A stretch of DNA of 64,000 nucleotides from JBFXAF01 sp050184585 (GTDB lineage Bacteria > Pseudomonadota > Alphaproteobacteria > Rhizobiales > Rhizobiaceae): the NCBI GenBank assembly GCA_050184585.1, contig JBFXAF010000004.1, forward strand, positions 186,001-250,000. Reading direction: 5' to 3'. Under the pieces are notes generated by a model. The model worked only from the letters and a program-made list of their open reading frames with translations, had not been told where the DNA came from and did not search any database. How positions within the stretch are numbered: position 1 is the first letter of the stretch; the number at the start of each line of letters is the position of its first letter. This document shows, piece by piece, positions 8,063-15,408 of the stretch. A program made the translations under genes and the position numbers.

Positions 8063-8396
8063 TCTCGAGCAGGTCGCCGAGCTGCGTCGCGCCAGGCTCG
8101 ATCTCCAGGACCCACAGATCGCCGTCGAAGCGCGCTTCCTTGGTGATGCGCGCGTCGATCGCTTCCTGATCGGCGTCGCCCGCGATCAGCGAGAAGCGCC
8201 GGTCTTCCGGCTTGGCGCTGTCATAGGTGGTCTGGGGCGCGGGACCATAGAGCGACATCAGCCCGAGCCGGTCGCGCACCAGCACGAAAACGGCGCCTGC
8301 CTCGGAAGAGCCACGGCGCGCGACGGTGGCGAAACCGCCGTCGCCATAGACGCGGCGCGAGAGCGCCGAGACCCACATTTCGGTCGTGACTCGCAT
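8049..8396 (-). CDS. DUF1491 family protein
   Basis: A 115-residue soluble protein matching the DUF1491 pattern: MRVTTEMWVSALSRRVYGDGGFATV, GAVFVLVRDRLGLMSLYGPAPQ, and a C-terminal DGDLWVLEIEP. The family is conserved in alphaproteobacteria and has no known activity. It lies 40 bases downstream of the peptidoglycan-binding gene on the same strand and is probably the last gene of the histidine kinase/peptidoglycan-binding/DUF1491 operon. Confidence 0.82.
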   Translation of the reverse strand: MRVTTEMWVSALSRRVYGDGGFATVARRGSSEAGAVFVLVRDRLGLMSLYGPAPQTTYDSAKPEDRRFSLIAGDADQEAIDARITKEARFDGDLWVLEIEPGATQLGDLLEITTP

Positions 8397-8436
8397 GACA
8401 TGCTGATCGCACGTCGGCGCGTCCGCCGGAAGTCAT

Positions 8437-9162
8437 TCAGTTGATGAGCCCGACGTCCCGCATTTTCGCGACGAGCGTCGCGTCGACCTCGCCCGTCTCC
8501 GGCAGCCCGAACAGCGACTGGAACTCCTTGATCGCGGAACGGGTCCGCGTTCCCAGGACGCCGTCGATCTCGATCCCGTCATTTCCGAACGCCTTGAGGC
8601 CGGCCTGGACCTTCCTCGTGTCGGCGGCGGGATCGTTGGCGTCCGGTGGCTCGATCGACGGTCTTGCGGTCGGCAGGGGTTCAGGCACCGCCGCGGTCGG
8701 ACGGTCGATGCCGATCGAGTCGAGCAGGCGACCATCCGCGAGGCCGTTGACCGGCAGGCCGTTGGCGCGCTGGAACGCCTCGATCGCCGCTTTGGTGGCG
8801 GGGCCGGGAATGCCGTCGATCTCTCCGTCATAGTGGCCGCGAGCGGCCAGCGCCGACTGCACCTCGGCAAGCCTTGCATCGGACTCGCGCGGTGGCGTCG
8901 TCCTCCTCGGTGGCTGTTCCCCGGCCCGGGACGTGGCGATCTGGCCCGTCGCATCGCGCGTCGCGAAGAACGCCGAGTCGTGGAAATGCGGCTGGTAGAA
9001 CAGGGCGTTGGCGGATACGAACGCGAGCGTCACCAGGAACGCCGTCGTTCCTCCGGTTACAGCCGGATTGCGGAACGCAAGCCCCCCGAGGGCTGCGACG
9101 GCCGCACCGACCGCACTCTCCTCGTCATCGTCGCGATCACGCGATCTTGCGGAGCGCCCCAT
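8437..9162 (-). CDS. Membrane-anchored protein with two peptidoglycan-binding domains
   Basis: A 241-residue protein. A polar, acidic N-terminus (RDRDDDEESAV) is followed by one membrane helix (about residues 40-56). Two PG_binding_1 domains follow: ARLAEVQSALAARGHYDGEIDGIPG with AIEAFQRANGLP at about 96-150, and RKVQAGLKAFGNDGIEIDGVLG with AIKEFQSLFGLP at about 182-236. It likely tethers the inner membrane to the murein layer. Its start lies inside the 3' end of the histidine kinase gene (26-base overlap), which suggests the sensor and this wall-binding protein are made together. Confidence 0.85.
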   Translation of the reverse strand: MGRSARSRDRDDDEESAVGAAVAALGGLAFRNPAVTGGTTAFLVTLAFVSANALFYQPHFHDSAFFATRDATGQIATSRAGEQPPRRTTPPRESDARLAEVQSALAARGHYDGEIDGIPGPATKAAIEAFQRANGLPVNGLADGRLLDSIGIDRPTAAVPEPLPTARPSIEPPDANDPAADTRKVQAGLKAFGNDGIEIDGVLGTRTRSAIKEFQSLFGLPETGEVDATLVAKMRDVGLIN

Positions 9163-10900
9163 GGGAAGATCCTTCGTTTAGGATATTGACTGGATGCACC
9201 GCCGCGCCGTCGGCCGGCTGTTCGAGGCTACCCGTCGCTGGCAGTGAAATGGTGACGGTCGTTCCCTGTCCCGGCGCACTCTCTATGGTCATCGCGCCGT
9301 CGTGAAGGGCGACGAGACCGCGCACCAGCGCGAGGCCAAGGCCCGTTCCCTCGAACTCGCGGGTGAAGTCGTTGCGAACTTGCTGGAATGGGCGCCCCAG
9401 CTTCGCGAGGTCTGACGCGTCGATTCCGATGCCATCGTCCTCGACCCAGAATCTGAGCTTGGTGCCGATCCGCCGCGCGCCGATCGTGACGTGACCGCCT
9501 TCGCGCGTGAACTTGAGCGCATTGGCGAGAAGATTGATCAGCATCTGGCGCACCGCGCGCGGGTCCGCGCGGACGTCGCCCACCGTGTCGGCGATGGCCA
9601 CCGTGACGGTCACGCCCTTTGCCGCCGCCTGCAGCGAGAGCATCGAGGTGCAGGCTTCCACCGCGTCGCGGAAACGGAACGTCTCCAGCCTCAGGTCATA
9701 GGAGCCGGATTCGATCTTGGAGACGTCGAGTATCGAGTTGACCAGGCCGAGCAGGTGGTGACCCGCCTCGCGGATCAGACCGACATATTCCTGCTGCCGG
9801 GGTGAAGCGATGGGACCGGCCAAGCCGCCGAGCACCATGTCGGAAAAGCCGATGATGGCGTTGAGCGGTGTGCGCAGTTCGTGACTCACGATCGCCAGGA
9901 AGCGATCCTTGGCGCGGTCACCCGCATCCGCTTCGCATTTCGCCTGCTGAAGTTCGGCCCGGAGTCTGGCGACGTCGCTTCCGTCACGCGGCACCGCGGT
10001 GATGCCCCCTTCGGATCGCGCGAGGTCGCATGCCAGCCAGGTGAAGCTGTCGTCCGCATCGACGCCGTTGGCAGGACGACGAAGCCTGAACTCGACCGTC
10101 CGTTCATTGCCGCCGGCCGCATCCGCGACCGCGCAGAGAAAGGCCACGCGGTCGGAAACATGAATTCGCTCGAACAGGCCCCTGCCCTCGACGAGGTGAG
10201 CGGCGATCCCGAGACGCGCTTCCACCGGGCCTTTCGTGTCGACGACGTCGCCCTGCACGTTCAGCGTCATGAGCGGCAGGGGAGACTGGTACGACGAGGC
10301 CGTCTCCTGCGCGCGCTGGCGTTCGGCGGCATGGCCGAAACGAATGGCGACACTGGCCAGGTATGCAAGCGGGACGATCCAGAGCAGTCCGGAGGGCGGC
10401 GCCGACGCCAGCGAAACCGCCGACGAGAAAGCCGCCTGACCGACCAGGATCGCCGGGGCGAGCGCGGCCGCGGCGATCGTCGACCGCCTACGTCCGCCGA
10501 TCCAGAGCGTCTCGACCAGCGGCGTGAGCGCCATCAGTGCGAGCGGCGAGGAAACCCCGCCGGCCACGGCGATGGTTCCTGCGCAGAGAACCGCGCAAGC
10601 TCCCACGGCCGCCGGAGCAATCGTGCGGGCGCCCGCTGTCACCACGGTGACCGCCGAGAGCCACCCGATCGCCATGACCATGCACGCGGCGGCCAGGGCC
10701 GGGGCGATCCCGAAGACGGTCGTCGAGGTCTGGACGATCGCCGCCGCCGCGAGCACCGGACCGGCGAGCAGCACGCCGACCAGCCGGGCCTGCGCCGCGC
10801 GCTCGCGAGGATCGACGACGGAAGGATGCACGAGACGGTCGCATCCCGCGCCCAATCCGGCCATCCAACCCGGTGTCTTCGTGGCGTGGGAACTCAACAC
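9137..10900 (-). CDS. Membrane-bound PAS sensor histidine kinase
   Basis: A 587-residue kinase beginning with GTG. Several membrane helices occupy about residues 38-190. A PAS-like region lies near 205-300, and the dimerisation/phosphoacceptor domain carries SHELRTPLNAIIGFSDM with His340. The ATPase domain shows LINLLANALKFT, DDGIGID and GTGLGLAL. The H-box is of the PleC/DivJ/PdhS-like alphaproteobacterial type, but the exact member cannot be decided. No response-regulator gene is adjacent. It overlaps a murein-binding protein, so a role in sensing the envelope is a reasonable inference. Confidence 0.88.
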   Translation of the reverse strand: MLSSHATKTPGWMAGLGAGCDRLVHPSVVDPRERAAQARLVGVLLAGPVLAAAAIVQTSTTVFGIAPALAAACMVMAIGWLSAVTVVTAGARTIAPAAVGACAVLCAGTIAVAGGVSSPLALMALTPLVETLWIGGRRRSTIAAAALAPAILVGQAAFSSAVSLASAPPSGLLWIVPLAYLASVAIRFGHAAERQRAQETASSYQSPLPLMTLNVQGDVVDTKGPVEARLGIAAHLVEGRGLFERIHVSDRVAFLCAVADAAGGNERTVEFRLRRPANGVDADDSFTWLACDLARSEGGITAVPRDGSDVARLRAELQQAKCEADAGDRAKDRFLAIVSHELRTPLNAIIGFSDMVLGGLAGPIASPRQQEYVGLIREAGHHLLGLVNSILDVSKIESGSYDLRLETFRFRDAVEACTSMLSLQAAAKGVTVTVAIADTVGDVRADPRAVRQMLINLLANALKFTREGGHVTIGARRIGTKLRFWVEDDGIGIDASDLAKLGRPFQQVRNDFTREFEGTGLGLALVRGLVALHDGAMTIESAPGQGTTVTISLPATGSLEQPADGAAVHPVNILNEGSSHGALRKIA

Positions 10901-11357
10901 AACGCACTCTCGTTCGGCCCGCTTGGCGGGTCTGGCTTGTTGGTTACGAAACTCGCATCCAGCCTTTAAGGAAAGGATAAACGCTGCCCCTTCGACGCCG
11001 ATCGCGGGGCGATCCGTGGGCAGGTCCCGCGACCCCGGACCCGACTTCTCGTGGCATGGTAAAGGAAGGGTTTGGCGGACGTCTTGCGAGGCGGACCCCG
11101 CGTCGTCTCGACCGATGCGCCTCGTTTTCCTCTTTGATGTGCAATTTCAATATCTTGAACGGTAAATCCCAGGTTACCGAGTTCGCCGGCATTCGATTCG
11201 AATTCGCATCCAAGTCGATCCTCTCGAATTCGAATCGCATTTGCCGAAAGATGGCGCCGCCGCCGCAAGCGCTCCTTGGGCCGGACCGGTCATTGTGCGC
11301 GAGAGAAAAACGAGGCCGCGCGCAATGACGCCGGCCCGGTGACAAGAGGGCGGTTCG
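10901..11357. other. Intergenic region with a 13-bp inverted repeat
   Basis: About 450 bases between the divergent histidine kinase and DUF5330 genes hold no convincing gene. The notable content is a perfect inverted repeat at 11194-11237, described separately. Promoters for both flanking genes must lie here but no strong -35/-10 pair stands out. Confidence 0.5.
11194..11237. repeat. Perfect 13-bp inverted repeat with GANTC sites
   Basis: CGATTCGAATTCG (11194-11206) is exactly mirrored by CGAATTCGAATCG (11225-11237) with an 18-base spacer. Each arm contains a GANTC sequence (11195-11199 and 11232-11236), the target of the CcrM methyltransferase found in alphaproteobacteria. It may be an operator or a methylation-sensitive switch for the DUF5330 gene or the kinase gene. 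Confidence 0.6.
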
Positions 11358-11675
11358 ATGTTCTTCCTCATGAGGATGACGTTCTGGTTTTCGCTGGTCC
11401 TGCTCGCATTGCCGTTCAATCCCCCCGAGGGATCCGAGGGCGGCGACACGGTGGGACCAATCCAGGCGCTCTTCGCGGCGCGCGCCGCCGTCGGCGATCT
11501 GGCCGGCATGTGCGGACGTCAGCCCGAAGTGTGCGAAACGGGCAGCGCCGCGATCCATACGATCGGCTATCGCGCCAAGGCGGCCTATCAACTCGTCGAT
11601 TCGGCGCTCGGCGACGGCGCGGACCCGGACCAGACCATCAGCACCGGCAGCGTGACCTCGGACAAGACCGACTGA
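11358..11675 (+). CDS. DUF5330-domain exported protein
   Basis: A 105-residue protein with a hydrophobic leader (FFLMRMTFWFSLVLLALPF) and a DUF5330-like mature part: PIQALFAARAAVGDLAGMCGRQPEVCETGSAAIHTIGYRA, including a CGRQPEVC cysteine pair that could form a disulfide. The family is typical of Hyphomicrobiales and has no assigned role. It is followed by a strong terminator, so it is transcribed alone. Confidence 0.78.
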   Translation: MFFLMRMTFWFSLVLLALPFNPPEGSEGGDTVGPIQALFAARAAVGDLAGMCGRQPEVCETGSAAIHTIGYRAKAAYQLVDSALGDGADPDQTISTGSVTSDKTD

Positions 11676-11698
11676 CCGCCGCTCTCCAGCAGGCGGCG

Positions 11699-11744
11699 CC
11701 GCGGAAAGGGGTCGCCCTCTCCCCTTCCGCGGCGGTCTCTTTTT
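11699..11744 (+). terminator. Rho-independent terminator after the DUF5330 gene
   Basis: CCGCGGAAAGGGG pairs with CCCCTTCCGCGG (one bulged A) and is followed by a T-rich run ending TTTTT. It begins 23 bases after the DUF5330 stop and precedes sufE. Confidence 0.85.
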
Positions 11745-11781
11745 CCGTGACCGGCCCGGGGTCGGCCACTATATCGGGGCC

Positions 11782-12210
11782 ATGACCGCGACCATCGAAA
11801 CGATCCGGGACGATTTCGCCCTCCTCGACGACTGGGAGGATCGCTACCGCTACATCATCGACCTCGGCCTGGGTCTCGATCCCCTTCCCGAAGAGGCGCG
11901 CACGAACGCCAATAAGGTTCAGGGCTGCGTCAGCCAGGTTTGGCTGGACACCAGGCTGGAGGGCGGCAGCGATCCGGTGCTCACATTCCGCGGCGATTCC
12001 GATGCGCACATCGTTCGCGGGCTGGTCGCGATCGTGCTCGCGCTCTACTCGGGAAGGCCCGCCACCGTCATCGCCGCGACCGACGCCGACGCGACGCTGC
12101 GCGAACTCGGCCTCGACGAACACCTGACGCCGCAACGCGCCAATGGCTTGCGCTCTATGGTGCGCCGCATCCGCCGCGAGGCCGAGGAAGCCATCGCCAA
12201 CGTCTCCTGA
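11782..12210 (+). CDS. sufE: SufE-family cysteine desulfuration protein
   Basis: A 142-residue SufE homologue. The conserved sulfur-accepting cysteine lies in NKVQGCVSQVWL (Cys49), preceded by DDWEDRYRYIIDLG and followed by GLVAIVLALYSG, as in SufE. It takes persulfide sulfur from the cysteine desulfurase SufS for Fe-S cluster assembly in the cytoplasm. No other suf gene is nearby, so this is a detached copy, which is common in alphaproteobacteria. It converges on the DUF6456 gene. Confidence 0.93.
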   Translation: MTATIETIRDDFALLDDWEDRYRYIIDLGLGLDPLPEEARTNANKVQGCVSQVWLDTRLEGGSDPVLTFRGDSDAHIVRGLVAIVLALYSGRPATVIAATDADATLRELGLDEHLTPQRANGLRSMVRRIRREAEEAIANVS

Positions 12211-12259
12211 CGCGATCCGTTTCGCGGCGCCCTTTCCAGAAACCTCTCAGTCGCGACAA

Positions 12260-13066
12260 TCATCCCGCCGGCGCCCGGCGCTGCGGACGGTAGCCCTCCG
12301 AACCCCAATGGAATGTGGAGCGCCGTCCCGCCGAAGGCGTCGGCGGTTCGTAATGCCGGGCAAGCACACCAAGGGCGGCCTTCAACATCATCTTGGCCGA
12401 GCGCACCGGCCAGCCGCGTTCGCTCTCCACGGTCTCCAGCCCCTTGAGGAAGCAACAGATATCCGTCAGCACGCCGGAAAGCTCCGGACCGACCGCTTCC
12501 AGGGCCTTTTCGACCCTGATGCGCGCTGCCAAGGCCGCGTCGGTCATCTCCGCCATTCCTCCCGACCGCCGTCCGGACGACACCGAGGCGACCCAGTTCG
12601 CACCGAGCCGGGGCAGGATCTGGCCGCGTGTGAAGTCGATCCGCAGGCGTTCGCCGGCCCTGATCTCGGCATCGCTCAGGAACGCCTCGCCACTTCGATC
12701 CTTCCTGCGGGCGAGCAGCATCAAGGGGGATTCGGCCAGGTTGACGCTCACCGCGCGCCGGGCCTCGCCGTCAAGCAACTGCCTGATCTCGATTTCCCGG
12801 TGCTGATCCTGGAAGCCGTCGGCGGCGGAACTCCGACGCTTCAGGTGGGCTTCGCCTTCGCGCGTGAGTTCGACACCTCCGGCGCCGCGCGCCACGAGCC
12901 CCGCGCGCGCCAGCGCCGAGAGCACGGCCAGGCTGGCGACGACGCGCGCGTCCGCCCGCTCGAGGACGACCGCACCGGGCTTTGACGCCTGGGACAAGGT
13001 CGCCCTGCCGCCGCCGAGGAACCGCATGATCCTGAGTTCGACCCGCCCCTCGTCCGTGTCAGCCAT
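12260..13066 (-). CDS. DUF6456-domain protein
   Basis: I chose the ATG at 13066 (268 residues, MADTDEGRVELRIMRFLGGG); the frame runs further upstream but that part is a shadow of the overlapping gene. The N-terminal half looks like a winged-helix (LERADARVVASLAVLSALARAGLVAR...LTREGEAHLKRR). The C-terminal half, about residues 100-230, matches the DUF6456 pattern (LAESPLMLLARRKDRSGEAFLSDAEIRAGERLRIDFTRGQ, then AARIRVEKALEAVGPELSGVLTDICCFLKGLE). It overlaps the preceding DnaA-like gene by 8 bases. A transcription or replication-linked role is inferred only from the partner. Confidence 0.78.
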   Translation of the reverse strand: MADTDEGRVELRIMRFLGGGRATLSQASKPGAVVLERADARVVASLAVLSALARAGLVARGAGGVELTREGEAHLKRRSSAADGFQDQHREIEIRQLLDGEARRAVSVNLAESPLMLLARRKDRSGEAFLSDAEIRAGERLRIDFTRGQILPRLGANWVASVSSGRRSGGMAEMTDAALAARIRVEKALEAVGPELSGVLTDICCFLKGLETVESERGWPVRSAKMMLKAALGVLARHYEPPTPSAGRRSTFHWGSEGYRPQRRAPAG

Positions 13067-13487
13067 GACGCAGCGTCTCCCTGCTCCGGAACGCGGCCAG
13101 CGCCACCCTTTCGGCCAGAGCGACGACGCGGTCGAAATCCTCGTCCTCGCGCAGGTCCTCGACCTGGTGGCACGCATGCAGCACCGTGGTGCGATCGCGG
13201 CCGAACCCGCGGCCGACATCGCGCATCGAGAGGCCGAGGACCACATGGCAGACATACATGGCGATCTGGCGCACCCGGCAGATCGACCGGCTGGTGCGCC
13301 CGGAGCGCCGCACCTCCTTGCTCGGGACGTTGAACAGCGCGGCGGTCAGGTCGATCATCGCCTCGCACAACGCGAGCCTGATTTCTTCCTGATGCCTGGC
13401 GGCGATCGTCTGACCGCAATCGACGTCACGCCAGACTGCGGTCTGCCCCGGCGTATCGGATTTGGCTTTGAGGGGACCCTGGAGCAC
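13059..13487 (-). CDS. Helix-turn-helix protein resembling DnaA domain IV
   Basis: A 142-residue protein without an ATPase domain. Residues about 60-110 (RSICRVRQIAMYVCHVV, then LSMRDVGRGFGRDRTTVLHACHQVE) closely follow the DnaA DNA-binding domain IV signature, including the R-x-x-TTVLHA recognition helix that reads DnaA boxes. It is therefore a stand-alone DnaA-box-binding-like protein. Homologues paired with a DUF6456 gene occur in rhizobia, to my knowledge. It overlaps the DUF6456 gene by 8 bases. Whether it competes with DnaA or acts as a transcription factor is unknown. Confidence 0.82.
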   Translation of the reverse strand: MLQGPLKAKSDTPGQTAVWRDVDCGQTIAARHQEEIRLALCEAMIDLTAALFNVPSKEVRRSGRTSRSICRVRQIAMYVCHVVLGLSMRDVGRGFGRDRTTVLHACHQVEDLREDEDFDRVVALAERVALAAFRSRETLRHG

Positions 13488-13700
13488 TGAGCATATCCCT
13501 TTGGTTAGGAATATGTTCTTATACCTTACAAGGGAACCCTGTGAACAAACGGCGAACCGAAAAATCCGACGCTCGCTATTAACTTATTGATTTAACTCCA
13601 GACTCTGTAGGAGACAAAAGAAAAATAGGCAAATTTTATCCCCCACCCCGCAAGGTGGTGGAGACTTCCCTGATTCAAACCAGTCCAGGGTGGTCGGCCA

Positions 13701-14039
13701 ATGTCACAAATCCTGTCGCAGTCTCGCGTGTTCGTCAGGACTAAACAGGAAGAAATCCGCGCGGCAGCGCAGACGGTTGCATTTAGACTTGCGACAGGCG
13801 TCGATCTGACTGCGGCGCTCGCCACCCGGCCCGCGGAACGGGCGGAACTCCTCGCACGCCTCGAACGGCTGATCGAACGGGAGCGCCAGCGCGGCTGCCG
13901 CAGGCACTGGACCTACGACCTCAACCGCCATATCGCCCTTGCGCAGGCCGCAAAGCGCCTGCGGGCCGCCTTCGGGATGGTCGAAGCCGATGAAGGCCTT
14001 CCCGAACCGGCTCGTCGGGCAAGGCCGAGGCGTCTGTGA
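13701..14039 (+). CDS. Hypothetical helical protein
   Basis: A 112-residue basic, mostly helical protein with no signal peptide. It contains RTKQEEIRAAAQTVAFRLATGVDLTAAL and an Arg/Glu-rich helix (LLARLERLIERERQRGCRRHWTYDLNRHIALAQAAKRLR). I do not recognise the family with certainty. It is divergent from the DnaA-like gene across a 213-base AT-rich gap and converges on mucR with 3 bases between the stops. The two half sites TTAAC in the gap are noted under rejected items. Confidence 0.6.
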   Translation: MSQILSQSRVFVRTKQEEIRAAAQTVAFRLATGVDLTAALATRPAERAELLARLERLIERERQRGCRRHWTYDLNRHIALAQAAKRLRAAFGMVEADEGLPEPARRARPRRL

Positions 14040-14042
14040 CGA

Positions 14043-14486
14043 TCAGCCCTTGCGGCCGCCTCTGCCGGTCTTGCGCTTGCGGCCAAGACCCATCTTCTTC
14101 GCCAGCGCCGACCGCGCGGCCGCATAGTTCGGCGCGACCATCGGATAACTCGCCTCGAGGCCCCACTTCTCGCGATACTGTTCAGGCGTGAGATTGTAGT
14201 GGGTCATCAAGTGGCGCTTCAGCGACTTGAACTTCTTTCCGTCCTCGAGACAGATGATGTAGTCGTCGTGGACGGACTTCTTCGGGCTCACGGCAGGCTT
14301 GGGCTTCTCGGCGGGAGCGGCCTCGCTGCCGCCGCCGGCGCGCCCGAGTGCCGCGTGCACGTCAGCAATCAGATTGGGGAGATCGCCGGCCGCGACGGAA
14401 TTGTTGCTCACATAGGCGGATACGACGTCCGCGGTGAGTTCGATCAACATCTCGGCGGCCTTGCCACCCGTCTCTGAAGCGTCCAT
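14043..14486 (-). CDS. mucR: MucR/Ros-family zinc-finger transcriptional regulator
   Basis: A 147-residue MucR/Ros regulator. The N-terminal oligomerisation part (AAEMLIELTADVVSAYVSNNSV) is followed by the prokaryotic zinc finger CLEDGKKFKSLKRHLMTH (Cys79, Asp82, His92, His96 as likely ligands) and the conserved YNLTPEQYREKWGL. MucR proteins bind AT-rich DNA, behave in part like H-NS, and control exopolysaccharide, motility and cell-cycle genes in rhizobia and Brucella. Family members often repress themselves; a nested palindrome lies about 100 bases upstream of the start. Confidence 0.93.
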   Translation of the reverse strand: MDASETGGKAAEMLIELTADVVSAYVSNNSVAAGDLPNLIADVHAALGRAGGGSEAAPAEKPKPAVSPKKSVHDDYIICLEDGKKFKSLKRHLMTHYNLTPEQYREKWGLEASYPMVAPNYAAARSALAKKMGLGRKRKTGRGGRKG

Positions 14487-14908
14487 CGTTCTACTGGCCT
14501 TTCATCTTTCATGCATCGGACCCGCGATTGGTCGCGCGGGGCACGATTCGGCAGCGGGCTATCGGAGGTCTTGATGGTCTCTCGAGTAAAGCAAGTCAAT
14601 TGCTGAATTGTACTCGATAGAGATTTTGATTGATTTTCTGTTGACCGCCAGCGTTGCTTTGAATTCCTGACTCAACCTGCGCATGTGCGTGCTCATCGCG
14701 CTCGATGCGTATAGTGCGGGCAGATGTAGAGTTCGAGTAATTCATGTCAAGGCTGCGCGCATGGGCATTCACCGGCAGTGCAGCGCCGGCAAATGTCGCA
14801 TGGCCTTGGCGTATCGGGGAACGATGGCCGAATGAACAGCCGAAGACGGGCGCGGAGGGGCGCCCCGGCCTGCGGCGCGGCGTTGCCGCGCCGGTCTTTC
14901 GCCGAAGG
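14487..14908. other. Intergenic region upstream of mucR
   Basis: About 420 bases with no convincing gene. It contains an AT-rich segment around 14580-14650 with a nested palindrome (14582-14617), and a perfect 9-bp GC hairpin with a 3-base loop at 14873-14893, just past the end of the SH3-like gene, which may mark the 3' end of that transcript although no T-run follows. Confidence 0.5.
14582..14617. promoter_or_regulatory. Nested palindrome upstream of mucR, candidate operator
   Basis: Outer arms TCGAGTA (14582-14588) and TACTCGA (14611-14617) enclose inner arms CAATT (14597-14601) and AATTG (14606-14610). On the minus strand a TTGACT hexamer overlaps the inner part. The AT-rich character and position suit autoregulation by MucR, which binds AT-rich DNA. 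Confidence 0.45.
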
Positions 14909-15280
14909 TCAGTTCGGCTTGATGTAGCGGCCGTAGACCCAGCCAGTCGTGAAATTGCCGTTCTGCGCGGGATCGTGCCATATCTCGCACCACCTGTAGC
15001 GCACGATCTGCCGCTGCTCCGCGTCCGACAGATGGCCGATGTCGAGGAGGCTCGGCCCACCATCGGTGCAGCGGCCGGTCATCTGAAGCACGGTCCCGTT
15101 CGGATACGCTCCCTGCTTCTGCGACGTGCTCGACGGATACTTGCGCACGTTGAGAACGTCACCCCAGGCGACGTCCGTCACCTGCCAGGCGGCGAACACT
15201 GCCGCATCCGCCCGGCCCGCGAGAAATGCCACGGAAGAAGCGACGGCGAGAGAGGCGATGGTACGGCTAAGCGAATTCAT
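14909..15280 (-). CDS. Exported SH3-like domain protein
   Basis: I chose the ATG at 15280 (123 residues, MNSLSRTIASLAVASS), which gives a clean signal peptide with cleavage near GRADA-AV. The mature part is a bacterial SH3-like fold: WGDVLNVRKYPSS, GTVLQMTGRC and a terminal GNFTTGWVYGRYIKPN. Cysteines in TGRCTDGG and YRWCEIWH may form a disulfide. Such domains bind murein or metal-free peptides in the periplasm; no catalytic domain is attached. Divergent from the oligopeptidase gene. Confidence 0.75.
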   Translation of the reverse strand: MNSLSRTIASLAVASSVAFLAGRADAAVFAAWQVTDVAWGDVLNVRKYPSSTSQKQGAYPNGTVLQMTGRCTDGGPSLLDIGHLSDAEQRQIVRYRWCEIWHDPAQNGNFTTGWVYGRYIKPN

Positions 15281-15408
15281 GGGTGTCCTCCGGTCAACTG
15301 ATGAGATATCCGGGCCCTTGATGCGGCCCACGTCTTGAACGGTGACTGAGCGGCCCGTTCACAAGCGGTTCAAGCGCCTGAAGAGAGAGGGCGCGGAGAA
15401 GGGGAATT

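Noticed and set aside
13579..13595. CtrA-type site from two TTAAC half sites near the DnaA-like gene
   Set aside because: The spacing between TTAA boxes is 9 bases, not the 7 required by the CtrA consensus.
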